Positions 1 to 8,051 of a stretch of DNA of 64,000 nucleotides are shown here, one piece after another. The notes below the pieces were generated by a model. The model ran no database searches. It saw only the letters and a program-made list of their open reading frames with translations, and was not told where the DNA came from. The stretch's first letter is position 1. Each line of letters opens with the position of its first letter. Made by a program: the position numbers and the translations under genes. This DNA is from Arcicella sp034931005 (GTDB lineage Bacteria > Bacteroidota > Bacteroidia > Cytophagales > Spirosomataceae). The DNA lies in contig NZ_JAYGIN010000010.1 in NCBI RefSeq assembly GCF_034931005.1, positions 101,779-165,778 of the forward strand, read 5' to 3'.

Positions 1-407
1 AATTTATACGCTTTGATAATCTCCCACGAGCCTTTTACCTCATGCCCAAATTTTAATTTTACAAAAGCCGAATGTAAATGTATTTCAGCTTGAATAAAAC
101 GATTATAAGGTAATTTCTTATCTAATTTTTTCACAAAATCCAACCTACTCTCCTGATTATCAACAAATTGTCCATAAAAAACTTTATCTTCTGTGATTAA
201 TAATTGAACTAAATCGGCATAACTTTTCAAGTAAATTTTTACGCCATTATTACTTTTATCATTGTCGAGAATGGTTCTTCCAAGACTTAATTTTGTTTTT
301 ATAATTTCCGAATACGCTTTTTGCATCGTCGGATTAAACTCAAAATCTGTGGCTTGTGACTTTTGAAAAATAAGAGAAAAAAGGAGTATGAAAAGATTTT
401 TTTGCAT
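1..407 (-). CDS. Secreted protein of unknown function (N-terminal part)
   Basis: An open frame begins with ATG at 405-407 on the reverse strand and runs for 135 codons out of the left edge, so the C-terminus is missing. The first 19 residues (MQKNLFILLFSLIFQKSQA) look like a Sec signal peptide. The rest is charged and probably helical, with a run of Lys/Asp/Asn and no motif I recognise. The gene is transcribed away from the FAH-family gene at 642. Export is inferred from the signal peptide only; function unknown. Confidence 0.7.
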   Translation of the reverse strand, partial: MQKNLFILLFSLIFQKSQATDFEFNPTMQKAYSEIIKTKLSLGRTILDNDKSNNGVKIYLKSYADLVQLLITEDKVFYGQFVDNQESRLDFVKKLDKKLPYNRFIQAEIHLHSAFVKLKFGHEVKGSWEIIKAYK

Positions 408-501
408 TTCAGTACAACAGGTTTTGGGTCATGGTACGCAGATTACGCAGATGCTTTGCAACGCAGATTTTATAGATTTTTAAAGAATTTAGTAATTTTC
501 G

Positions 502-553
502 GTCAGACGATAGTCAGAACGAACTCGCAAAGGTAGTCCGACTATCGTCTGAC
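502..553. repeat. Inverted repeat, 14-bp arms
   Basis: GTCAGACGATAGTC at 502-515 is matched by its exact reverse complement at 540-553, with a 24-nt loop. It sits in the gap between two divergent genes (1-407 reverse, 642 forward). Just upstream, 430-480 contains the degenerate word 'acgcagat' three times. This is one of many palindromic intergenic modules in the window. Confidence 0.75.
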
Positions 554-641
554 ATTTAACCATAGAAAATATAATTAAGCACACATAAACATTAAATTTA
601 AACTAATTTTAGTTTATCATTTCAAAACAATCAAAATCTCT

Positions 642-1466
642 ATGAAAATTTATAGAACAACACAAGGAATTATTATTGAAGCAAACGAAAAATTTTATCT
701 TTCTAATGCCCAAAATTGGGACACTTACGTAAATCGTGATAATCTTTTTGACGAATTAAATGCTGAAATTCAAGAACTTAACGAATTTTCTTGGGACGGT
801 TCTGGTATTCTTGCTCCTATTGTACAACAAGAAATTTGGGCTTCTGGCGTAACTTATATGCGTAGTCGTGAGGCAAGAATGGACGAATCAAAAGATTCGG
901 GCGGAGCAGATTTTTATGCCAAAGTTTACGAAGCTGAACGTCCAGAATTATTCTTTAAATCTTCAGCGGCTCGTTGCGTAGGTACTGGTGAAAAAGTACG
1001 TATCCGTAAAGATTCAAAATGGAATGTGCCAGAGCCAGAATTGACGGTTTTTGCTACCTCAAATGGTAAAATTGTAGGTTATACCGTTGGTAACGATATG
1101 AGTTCAAGAGATATTGAAGGCGAAAACCCTTTGTATTTACCCCAAGCTAAAAGTTATGATAAAGCTGCCGCTATTGGACCTTGTTTGTACGTTCCGAATG
1201 GTGTAATCAATCCTGATACCCAAATTTCAATCGAAATTGTACGTGGAGGAAATGGTGTTTTTGCAGGTGACATTTCTATCAATAGAATCAAACGTGGATT
1301 GGACGAACTGGTGGGTTATTTGTTCCGAGAAATGTCTTTCCCAAGCGGGGCGTATTTGATGACAGGTACGGGCATTGTTCCTGATAATGACTTTACGCTT
1401 TTGAGTGGTGATGTTGTTAATATTACCATTGAAGGCATCGGAACTTTGAGCAATGAGGTTGAATAG
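642..1466 (+). CDS. FAH-family 2-keto-3-deoxy sugar-acid dehydratase-like protein
   Basis: A 274-aa member of the fumarylacetoacetate hydrolase fold. It most resembles 2-dehydro-3-deoxy-D-arabinonate dehydratase (KdaD), which converts the keto-deoxy acid to 2-oxoglutarate semialdehyde in pentose oxidation. Visible signatures are VTYMRSREARM near 70-80, a YEAERPELFFK stretch near 96-106, WNVPEPEL, VGNDMSSRDIEGENPLYLPQ, and the metal ligands E131, E133 and D152 in the KdaD spacing. Length fits the family (about 270-300 aa). The catalysed step is inferred from these motifs; a generic acylpyruvase-type hydrolase is the alternative. No pathway partner lies next to it. Confidence 0.85.
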   Translation: MKIYRTTQGIIIEANEKFYLSNAQNWDTYVNRDNLFDELNAEIQELNEFSWDGSGILAPIVQQEIWASGVTYMRSREARMDESKDSGGADFYAKVYEAERPELFFKSSAARCVGTGEKVRIRKDSKWNVPEPELTVFATSNGKIVGYTVGNDMSSRDIEGENPLYLPQAKSYDKAAAIGPCLYVPNGVINPDTQISIEIVRGGNGVFAGDISINRIKRGLDELVGYLFREMSFPSGAYLMTGTGIVPDNDFTLLSGDVVNITIEGIGTLSNEVE

Positions 1467-1500
1467 ATTGTTCCTACAATAAAATATGGACTACCCAAAA

Positions 1501-1604
1501 TTAGACCACAGATGATACGGATTATACAGATTTTCACAGATAAAATGATAAATAATCAGTGTAAATCTATTAAATCCGTGCCATCCGTGCCATCCGTGGT
1601 CTAA
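1501..1604. repeat. Imperfect inverted repeat between convergent genes (TAGACCACAGAT family)
   Basis: The left end starts TTAGACCACAGAT and the right end closes with ATCCGTGGTCTAA; internal words 'acagatttt' and 'aaatct' also pair, and 'gtgccatcc' is tandemly repeated on the right. A second, better-preserved copy is at 62690-62786. Both lie between convergent genes and could fold as terminators for both directions. Confidence 0.7.
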
Positions 1605-1628
1605 TTTATCTCACATACTAATTTCTAC

Positions 1629-2138
1629 CTACAAAAAGCCTTTCAAAGCTCCCCAAAGTGCTTTTTTCTTTGGAATATCATTTTGTAAATTCGAGAGGGA
1701 ATCGGAATAAATTAATTTAATGCCTTGCTGTTCAGTAAACTGATATGGATTTAGAGAAATCGGTAATTTAACAGTCGGCAAAGCTATTCCGAAGGTAATT
1801 AATTGATTTACCGATTTTTGTGCAATGATTTGGCTCAAATCTATCTCTCCAATTTTATCCAATTCAATCAAATCTATCGAATGAAAATCTAATTTTATCG
1901 CTACCAAAATTTTCCCAAGCAATTCACTATCAGCAGGATTCAATGATTTCAATAAAATAATTACCTTACTTTTAGGCTGATAATAATTGGGTTTCACTTC
2001 CTCTATTTTGGGTTTCTCTTCCACAACTTCCACTACGTTTTCAGAAGGTTTTTCAGGCTTAGAAAATTCATTCTCCAATAAATAAAGGTCTTCTTCTGCA
2101 AAAAGTTGTTTCAGAGCTATTGTATTGATTTCTAACAT
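1629..2138 (-). CDS. Conserved protein, possibly HolD (DNA polymerase III psi)-like
   Basis: A 169-aa soluble protein, last gene of a reverse-strand operon; its start overlaps the end of the hydrolase gene by 7 nt. It has a short N-terminal helix (residues 3-22), a Glu/Lys/Pro-rich linker (about 25-50), and an alpha/beta core with KVIILLKSLNP near 58 and a C-terminal DSLSNLQNDIPKKKALW motif followed by GALKGFL. That C-terminal pattern (SL..L..x(4)K+ALW..L) and the order of elements recall the psi subunit of DNA polymerase III, whose N-terminal segment binds chi. This is pattern-level resemblance only; otherwise function unknown. Confidence 0.55.
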   Translation of the reverse strand: MLEINTIALKQLFAEEDLYLLENEFSKPEKPSENVVEVVEEKPKIEEVKPNYYQPKSKVIILLKSLNPADSELLGKILVAIKLDFHSIDLIELDKIGEIDLSQIIAQKSVNQLITFGIALPTVKLPISLNPYQFTEQQGIKLIYSDSLSNLQNDIPKKKALWGALKGFL

Positions 2139-2854
2139 TTTAATAAAAATTTACCAACAAATTTCAAACAATCTTCGGGTTCTTCAATCATTCCCATGTG
2201 TCCGACATTATCTAAAATTGATGATGAGAAAAATTTAGGTATCATAATTTGAGATTTGGCATCTTCGGGTGATACACTTTTATCTTTTTCACCAATAATA
2301 AACATGACATTGCAACGCAAAGACTTCAAAACCTGACGGCGGTCTGGGCGGTCACGCATGGCTAACATTCCAGCCGCCAACGCCTCAGCAGGAAATTGTG
2401 AGGCGTATTCTATGTGTCTTTCTATCACCTCTGGGTTGTGTTTTACAAATCCGTCAGCATATAAATTGGGCGTAGAAGTTTTGATAAATAACTCCGTTCC
2501 GTTTTTCAAGATAAACTCCGCATTTTTAGCTCTCGCTGCCTTCTTTTCATCAGAATCTGCATAGGCAGTTGAGTGAAAAAGTCCAAGTCCTGCCACCATT
2601 GTTGGATATTTTTCAGCAAAAGCCAAAGCTACATAACCACCCATTGAGTGTCCAATTATTACGCAATTTTCAAAGCCTTTTTCTTGTATTTTTTCATGCA
2701 CAAAATCTGCATAATCATCCATACTTTTCAAATGACTTAAACGAGCATAATCTGGCAAAATCAAGAAATAATCCTTTTGCAAAAATGGAACAAACCCTGC
2801 CCAAATGGTAGAGTCTTCGCCAAAACCGTGTAGTAAAACAACTGCTTTTTTCAT
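2132..2854 (-). CDS. Alpha/beta hydrolase
   Basis: A 240-aa single-domain alpha/beta hydrolase without signal peptide. Residues 6-18 give the oxyanion segment LLHGFGEDSTIWA; GHSMGG places nucleophile Ser70; Asp191 (in GEKDKS) and His219 (in VGHMG) complete a likely triad. A lid of about 50 residues lies between 100 and 160. Its ATG overlaps the stop of the upstream globin gene (ATGA-type, 4 nt) and its end overlaps the downstream gene, so the four genes 4513 to 1629 should be translated together. Substrate not predictable; close to the BioH/esterase-like group. Confidence 0.88.
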   Translation of the reverse strand: MKKAVVLLHGFGEDSTIWAGFVPFLQKDYFLILPDYARLSHLKSMDDYADFVHEKIQEKGFENCVIIGHSMGGYVALAFAEKYPTMVAGLGLFHSTAYADSDEKKAARAKNAEFILKNGTELFIKTSTPNLYADGFVKHNPEVIERHIEYASQFPAEALAAGMLAMRDRPDRRQVLKSLRCNVMFIIGEKDKSVSPEDAKSQIMIPKFFSSSILDNVGHMGMIEEPEDCLKFVGKFLLKC

Positions 2855-3231
2855 AATGTTGAGGGCTTATTATTGAATTTTGAATTCATAATTTGTCCAA
2901 TTTCTAAGGCTTTATTTTTAACAAAGGTAGCATTTTCACCCACAAAAAGGCTATCTACCGTTGAAAACCAATGTGATAACCAATGTTCAAAACGCTCCGT
3001 AGTGAGTCCATGAGCCATATTTGCTTGGGCATGAGCCCACATCATTCCGCCCGTGTAACTACCTGTATCAAAAAGCCAATTTTCCCAAAAGTTCACCGCA
3101 CGAGTTAAATGGCGTTTCCATTCTTCAGCAGGCATTTCAAAAATTGATGCCAGCAATGGGTCTTGATGGACATTTTCGTAAAATGTTTTTACTAAATTTT
3201 CAACGTCCGTTCTGTTACTAATATCTTGCAT
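2851..3231 (-). CDS. Group III truncated haemoglobin
   Basis: A 126-aa protein with the pattern of group III truncated haemoglobins: N-terminal DISNRTDVENLVKTFYENV, then DPLLASIF, W..HL..AVNFWENWLF, and the F/G-helix segment ERFEHWLSHWFSTVD followed by a C-terminal A.eIg.iM. His residues near 66 and 73 are candidates for the haem-proximal ligand; I cannot decide between them without alignment. Expected to bind haem and handle O2, NO or peroxide in the cytoplasm. It overlaps the upstream permease gene by 14 nt and the downstream hydrolase by 4 nt. Confidence 0.85.
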   Translation of the reverse strand: MQDISNRTDVENLVKTFYENVHQDPLLASIFEMPAEEWKRHLTRAVNFWENWLFDTGSYTGGMMWAHAQANMAHGLTTERFEHWLSHWFSTVDSLFVGENATFVKNKALEIGQIMNSKFNNKPSTL

Positions 3232-4513
3232 TTTTCTTATTTCTTATCAAATAAAAACCTCCTAATGAAACTAACATTCCCACAAAGAAAATCATTCCTA
3301 AAAATTGGTTGTAATAAATAATCGCTATCATACAAATCAAAGATAAAACGAAAGCGACTATTGGGAAAATTGGATAAAAGGGAGCTTTGAAAGGACGCAC
3401 CAAATGGGGTTCTTTTCGTCTCAAAACTATCAAACTCAACATACTAATTCCGTACATAATAACTGCTCCTAATACCGATAAAATGATGATTTGACTGATT
3501 GTTCCTGTAAAGATAGCAACAAAACCGACCAATCCACCGCCAATTAATGCCCAATGTGGTGTTTGAAATCGCTGATTGACTGCTGATAAAAATTTGGGTA
3601 AATATCCCGCACGAGCCAAAGCATAAATTTGTCGAGAATAACTGATGGTATTACAATGAAATGAGGCTATCAGACCAAAAAGCCCAAGGCTGGCGAAGGC
3701 TTTTGCCCAATAATTATTACGTCCTAAAGTCATGGCGAGGGTTTCGGGCAAGGGATAATCAATGTTGCTTAAAAGTCGCCAATCGCCTACGCCAGCACTC
3801 AAAATCATCACGCCCAAAGCCAATAAAACCAAAGTCAAAATACCCGAAATATAGGCTTTGGGAATGGTAGTATTGGGGTCTTTTACTTCTTCAGCAACCA
3901 TGGCTACACCTTCAATTGCTACAAAAAACCAAATGGCAAATGGGATTCCTGCAAAAATATTATCAGTAGTTAAAGTTGGTGGATTATGAGCTAAAAAGTT
4001 ATCTGTTTTGAAAAATGGAAAAATGATAGCCATGAAAATTACCAATTCTACCACAGAAAGAATGGTGACAATCAACGAAAAACGAGCGGATTCTTTTATT
4101 CCTAAAACATTGATGGCGATAAAAACAAAATATGTCCCGATGGCTACAGGAATTACGGGAATATTGGGATTCAAAAAATGCGTGTAACTCCCTAAAGCAT
4201 AAGCAATTGCGGGCGGAGCAAGCAAAAAATCAACTAAAGTAGCAAAAGCAGCAATAAAACCGCCCAATGTTCCAAAAGCTCGACTGGCGTATTCAAAAGT
4301 ACCTCCTGCGTCTGGAATTGCCGCCGTTAATTCGGTATAAGAGAATATAAAAGTGACGTACATAACGGTTACAATCAGTGTAGAAATCAAAAAACCGATT
4401 GTTCCAGAAGTTGCCCAACCATAATTCCAACCAAAATACTCGCCTGATATTACCAAGCCTACCGCAATTGACCAAAGTTGTGTTGTATTGATTACTTTTT
4501 TGAGTTGGGACAT
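3218..4513 (-). CDS. APC-family permease, ethanolamine-permease type
   Basis: A polytopic inner-membrane amino acid/polyamine/organocation transporter of 431 aa with about 12 hydrophobic segments. The N-terminal GEYFGWNYGWATSGTIGFL and the following IPDAGGTFEYASRAFG are typical of the ethanolamine permease (EAT) branch. The frame is open upstream to 4600, but those 29 codons lie in an intergenic palindrome (4524-4592), so I place the start at 4513 (MSQLKK). It heads an operon with the globin, hydrolase and HolD-like genes. Ethanolamine as substrate is family-based inference; no eut enzyme is nearby. Confidence 0.85.
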   Translation of the reverse strand: MSQLKKVINTTQLWSIAVGLVISGEYFGWNYGWATSGTIGFLISTLIVTVMYVTFIFSYTELTAAIPDAGGTFEYASRAFGTLGGFIAAFATLVDFLLAPPAIAYALGSYTHFLNPNIPVIPVAIGTYFVFIAINVLGIKESARFSLIVTILSVVELVIFMAIIFPFFKTDNFLAHNPPTLTTDNIFAGIPFAIWFFVAIEGVAMVAEEVKDPNTTIPKAYISGILTLVLLALGVMILSAGVGDWRLLSNIDYPLPETLAMTLGRNNYWAKAFASLGLFGLIASFHCNTISYSRQIYALARAGYLPKFLSAVNQRFQTPHWALIGGGLVGFVAIFTGTISQIIILSVLGAVIMYGISMLSLIVLRRKEPHLVRPFKAPFYPIFPIVAFVLSLICMIAIIYYNQFLGMIFFVGMLVSLGGFYLIRNKKNARY

Positions 4514-4523
4514 ATTGATAGGT

Positions 4524-4592
4524 TTTAGGCTTTCAGCAATCGGCTGTCGACAATGTTTGTTGGTTGCTGATTGCCGAAAGCCGACAGCCACA
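4524..4592. repeat. Degenerate inverted repeat
   Basis: GGCTTTCAGCAATCGGCTGTCG on the left faces TTGCTGATTGCCGAAAGCC and GACAGCC on the right; the words pair imperfectly. It occupies the 5' region of the permease gene and artificially extends its reading frame. Confidence 0.55.
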
Positions 4593-4754
4593 GTAGCCAT
4601 AACAAATGTAAACGTTCAACATTTTTTAGCCAACAATTTGCAGATTAATATTATCGTGAATAGCTTTGATAAGGAGTGCTAAAGTTTATGTTGCTATGGG
4701 TGAAATCGTTACTTATAAACTTATAAACTCATAACCCATCAACTCTTTTAGAAA

Positions 4755-6446
4755 ATGACAAATATTGACTGGTTAGTTTTATTGCTTACGTTAGGAGGAA
4801 TTGTAGGATTCGGATTTTGGAAAGGGCGAATGTCCAAACAAAATATTGAAGGATATTTATTAGCTGACCGTCAAATGCCTTGGTATCATGTTACGCTTTC
4901 AGTAATGGCTACACAGGCGAGTGCAATCACGTTTTTGTCTGCTCCAGGGCAAGCCTACATCGACGGAATGCGATTTGTTCAGTTTTACTTCGGACTTCCT
5001 TTGGCGATGATTGTACTGTCGATTACGTTCATTCCGATGTTCAAAAAGATGAAAGTCTTCACGGCTTATGAATTTCTGGAAGGACGTTTCGACCTCAAAA
5101 CCAGAACCTTAACTTCATTTTTATTTCTTCTTCCAAGGGCTTTATCAACGGGTGTAACCATTGCCGCACCTTCCATTATTTTATCAACTATTTTAGGTTG
5201 GAATTTATATTGGACGAATATCCTAACGGGTTCTGTCGTAACGGTTTACTGTTTATTTGGCGGTTCAAAAACCATTTCTTACACCCAATTGCAACAAATG
5301 TTCGTGGTTTTGGGCGGTATGTTTTTGGCGGGTTACATGGTTGTACATTTATTACCCGCCGAAATGGGTTTCGTAGATACGCTGAAAGTGGCAGGGAAAA
5401 TGGGTAAATTAAATGTAATTGACTGGAAATTTGATTTGAGTAATCGTTACAATGTTTGGTCGGGATTGATTGGTGGGTTCTTTTTGCAATTATCCTATTT
5501 CGGAACCGACCAATCGCAAGTTGGACGTTATCTTTCGGGAGAATCCGTTGGTGAAAGTCGCTTGGGTTTATTGATGAATGGTATTTTCAAAATCCCGATG
5601 CAATTCTTGATTTTATTAGTAGGCGTTTTGGTTTTTGTTTTCTATCAATTTCACGAAGCACCTCTATTTTTCAACAAAACGGTTTTACAAAAAGTAGAAC
5701 AAACTACTGAATATCAAGAAATTACTAAGAAAAATAAAGAAGTTTTTGAGCAAAAACAGTCGGCTGTAAATACCTTATTCACTGCCATTCAGACCAACGA
5801 CGAAGCAGGTATCAATTCAGGAAGAACGGCAGTTTTAGCCGCTGATAAACAAGCCAACGGATTGCGAGAAGAGGTAAAAACCTTAATCAAAAAAACCGAT
5901 GGAACGGCAGACACCAACGATACCAATTACATTTTTCTGTCTTTCGTAACCAAATATTTACCACAAGGAATGGTTGGATTACTGATAGCCGTCATTTTAT
6001 TAGCCTCGATGGGGTCAATGGCATCAGCGTTCAGTTCGCTTACTTCGTGTACCATTGTGGATATTTACCAACGCATGATTCACCCAAAAGATTCGGAAAG
6101 ACATTATCTGAATGCGTCTAAAATCTCTACCTTATTTTGGGGGATTTTCTGCATTATTGTGGCTCAATTTACGGCAAACATTGGGAGTTTAATCGAAGCC
6201 GTAAACATTTTAGGTTCATGGTTTTACGGAACAATTTTGGGGGTATTTTTAGTAGCTTTTTACTTCAAATCTATCGGAAGTACGGCAGTATTTTGGGCAA
6301 CTATTTTGGCTGAAATCGTAGTTATTTATACTTGGTGGATAGATTTAACGGCATTTTTATGGTTAAATCTCATTGGCTGTGTTTTGGTGATTGTGTTCGG
6401 TTATTTATTTCAAATGGTTGAAAATCAGTTGAAAAAGACGGTTTAG
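4755..6446 (+). CDS. Sodium:solute symporter (SSS family)
   Basis: A 563-aa integral membrane protein with 13-14 hydrophobic segments. The start shows a TM1 followed by an SKQNIEGYLLADRQMPW-type loop, then SVMATQASAITFLSAPGQAY, both hallmarks of the SSS/SGLT fold in Bacteroidota. A large hydrophilic insert of about 80 residues (roughly 300-385, Lys/Gln/Glu-rich) separates two membrane blocks; the C-terminal half has SMGSMASAFSSLTSC. It couples Na+ to uptake of a sugar, amino acid or vitamin; which one is not visible. It is divergent from the permease operon and convergent with the Uma2 gene, overlapping it by 4 nt. Confidence 0.9.
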   Translation: MTNIDWLVLLLTLGGIVGFGFWKGRMSKQNIEGYLLADRQMPWYHVTLSVMATQASAITFLSAPGQAYIDGMRFVQFYFGLPLAMIVLSITFIPMFKKMKVFTAYEFLEGRFDLKTRTLTSFLFLLPRALSTGVTIAAPSIILSTILGWNLYWTNILTGSVVTVYCLFGGSKTISYTQLQQMFVVLGGMFLAGYMVVHLLPAEMGFVDTLKVAGKMGKLNVIDWKFDLSNRYNVWSGLIGGFFLQLSYFGTDQSQVGRYLSGESVGESRLGLLMNGIFKIPMQFLILLVGVLVFVFYQFHEAPLFFNKTVLQKVEQTTEYQEITKKNKEVFEQKQSAVNTLFTAIQTNDEAGINSGRTAVLAADKQANGLREEVKTLIKKTDGTADTNDTNYIFLSFVTKYLPQGMVGLLIAVILLASMGSMASAFSSLTSCTIVDIYQRMIHPKDSERHYLNASKISTLFWGIFCIIVAQFTANIGSLIEAVNILGSWFYGTILGVFLVAFYFKSIGSTAVFWATILAEIVVIYTWWIDLTAFLWLNLIGCVLVIVFGYLFQMVENQLKKTV

Positions 6447-7027
6447 AAAACACCTTCCGTCTCTTCATAAATACCTGATAAAGAAAGAGTTAAATCAATA
6501 TTTTTAATTTCAATTGAGCCTTCTAAAGTGTCTGCTTCGGAAGCCAAAAACCAAAGCCCTAAATCATTCTCCTTTCGCATAACTTCCGCACGGATACTTG
6601 TAGAACTGATTAAAACATACTCTCTCAAACTCGGAATACTGCGATACAAAGCAAATTTTTCGCCTCTATCGTAAGCCTCCGTACTTTTTGAGAGAATTTC
6701 AATGATGATAACGGGATTAAGAATAACATCTTTGCCGTCATCCAAAAACTTTTTATCACCACAAACCACCATTAAATCTGGGTAGGTATAAAGCGTATTT
6801 GCAGGAATATGGAGTTTCATATCAGAGGAATAATGAGTACATTTTTTTCCTCTGAGATGATTAAATAATGCTCCAGAAATTCCTCTTGAAATCATATTAT
6901 GATTTTCAGAAGCCCCAGCCATCGCAAATATTTCTCCTTGAAAATATTCGCTTTTATAATTTGCCTCTCTTTCCAAATGCAAATATTCTTCGGGAGAGTA
7001 ATGAGATATTTTAGGTAATGCAGACAT
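6443..7027 (-). CDS. Uma2-family (DUF820) PD-(D/E)XK nuclease-like protein
   Basis: A 194-aa protein of the Uma2 family, common in Bacteroidota and cyanobacteria. The restriction-endonuclease-like core shows YPDLMVV with Asp84, IIIEILSKST with Glu110, and a downstream Lys124 in DRGEKFALYR; SPEEYLHLE and GEIFAMAGAS open the protein as usual. DNA cleavage is presumed from the fold, biological role unknown; such genes often behave as accessory elements. Its 3' end overlaps the symporter gene by 4 nt in convergent orientation. Confidence 0.88.
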   Translation of the reverse strand: MSALPKISHYSPEEYLHLEREANYKSEYFQGEIFAMAGASENHNMISRGISGALFNHLRGKKCTHYSSDMKLHIPANTLYTYPDLMVVCGDKKFLDDGKDVILNPVIIIEILSKSTEAYDRGEKFALYRSIPSLREYVLISSTSIRAEVMRKENDLGLWFLASEADTLEGSIEIKNIDLTLSLSGIYEETEGVF

Positions 7028-7080
7028 TGTATTGACGATTTAATTCATTTAAGAAATTACTAATGCTCGAATTTACACAA

Positions 7081-7116
7081 AAAGGCTCTTGAATTTTAAT
7101 ATCAAGAGCCTTTTTC
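7081..7116 (-). terminator. Terminator downstream of greA (bidirectional)
   Basis: AAAGGCTCTTGA (7081-7092) pairs with TCAAGAGCCTTT (7102-7113), 9-nt loop, with T/A tracts on both sides. It lies between greA and the Uma2 gene, both on the reverse strand. Confidence 0.85.
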
Positions 7117-7138
7117 TATCTATAAATCTAAAGAAATA

Positions 7139-7612
7139 TTATCGAGTAATTTCTAAAATTTCAAACTCAACTAAGCCCGCAGGAGCTTGAATTTGAGCTG
7201 TATCACCCACTGATTTTCCGAAAAGACCTTTTCCGAAAGGTGATGAATTAGAAATTTTACCTGCTTTCAAGTCCGCTTCTTCTTCCGAAACAATCGTATA
7301 AACCACTTCCATACCGCTTTTTTTGTTACGGATTTTCACTTTTGATAAAATTGAAACTTTAGAAGTATCAATATTCGTCTCATCCATCACTCGGGCGTTT
7401 GCAACGATTTCGTTCATTTTAGAAATCTTCAATTCCAATAAACCTTGAGCATCTTTAGCGGCATCATATTCGGCATTTTCACTAAGGTCGCCTTTGTCAC
7501 GAGCCTCCGCAATTTGTTTTGCCATATCTGCACGCCCTTGACTTTTAAGGAACTGTAATTCAGCTCTTAATTCGTCTAATTTCTCTTGTGTATAGTATTG
7601 AAACTTCGCCAT
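7139..7612 (-). CDS. greA: Transcription elongation factor GreA
   Basis: 157 aa, normal GreA length. The N-terminal antiparallel coiled coil (residues 1-75) ends in a tip with GDLSENAEYDAAKD, the acidic loop that reaches into the RNA polymerase secondary channel and stimulates cleavage of backtracked RNA. The C-terminal FKBP-like domain contains NSSPFGKGLFGKSVGDTAQI. Translation starts at the ATG at 7612. A well-formed promoter lies about 210 nt upstream (7819-7849) and a hairpin plus T-run sits inside that leader (see regulatory entries), which suggests control in the leader. Confidence 0.96.
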   Translation of the reverse strand: MAKFQYYTQEKLDELRAELQFLKSQGRADMAKQIAEARDKGDLSENAEYDAAKDAQGLLELKISKMNEIVANARVMDETNIDTSKVSILSKVKIRNKKSGMEVVYTIVSEEEADLKAGKISNSSPFGKGLFGKSVGDTAQIQAPAGLVEFEILEITR

Positions 7613-7701
7613 AATTGGGTATTAATTTCTGAAATTCTAAATGATGATTAAATAAAAAATACTGGAAATTGCCCAGCAAAAAACGTTATTATTTACAAAC
7701 A

Positions 7702-7726
7702 AAAAGAACGGCTTTTGACCGTTCTA
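7702..7726 (-). terminator. Intrinsic terminator-like hairpin inside the greA leader
   Basis: On the reverse strand AGAACGG and CCGTTCT (7720-7726 and 7706-7712) form a 7-bp stem with a 7-nt loop, followed by a run of Ts (7702-7706). It is about 90 nt upstream of the greA ATG and about 105 nt downstream of the predicted start site, so it could release a short leader RNA. Confidence 0.6.
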
Positions 7727-7818
7727 CAAGATTTTTTATGACCTTTGCAGAAGCATCAATTAGTATATAAAATTACCTGTTTCTCTTTTCGTTGCATTTG
7801 TTGTAAAATTTTGAACAA

Positions 7819-7849
7819 CAAAATTACAAAAACGATTAACGATTTCAAA
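7819..7849 (-). promoter_or_regulatory. Predicted housekeeping promoter of greA
   Basis: Reverse-strand -7 element TAATTTTG (7819-7826) fits TAnnTTTG, and a -33 TTTG (7846-7849) lies 19 nt away, the expected Bacteroidota spacing. Start site expected near 7812, giving a leader of about 200 nt. Confidence 0.65.
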
Positions 7850-8051
7850 GGTTTTTTTTCACACAGCTTATTTAATTTGATTGTTGAATATCAATAAGCT
7901 AATTCAGACTCTTCAAGAAAGTAAAACCATATTTAAAGAGCATCTAAATGAAACGCCCATATCAAGATTTTGATACCCCAATAGACGATGAGGCGTTCCA
8001 ACTATGCGTTCCAAACTGATACCTTTGAAAATGACTAAACATTATAATCAG

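Larger units (their letters stand above)
7613..8051. other. Intergenic region between greA and fmt
   Basis: This 439-nt divergent gap holds the greA leader, its internal hairpin (7702-7726) and its promoter (7819-7849) on the reverse strand. On the forward strand an ATG-to-TGA mini-ORF of 23 codons (7948-8019) precedes fmt; I see no support for it being a gene. The remainder is AT-rich without further structure. Confidence 0.6.

Noticed and set aside
7948..8019. 23-codon ORF (MKRPYQDFDTPIDD...) before fmt
   Set aside because: No evidence of translation or family; overlaps the fmt 5' region. Could be a leader peptide but unsupported.
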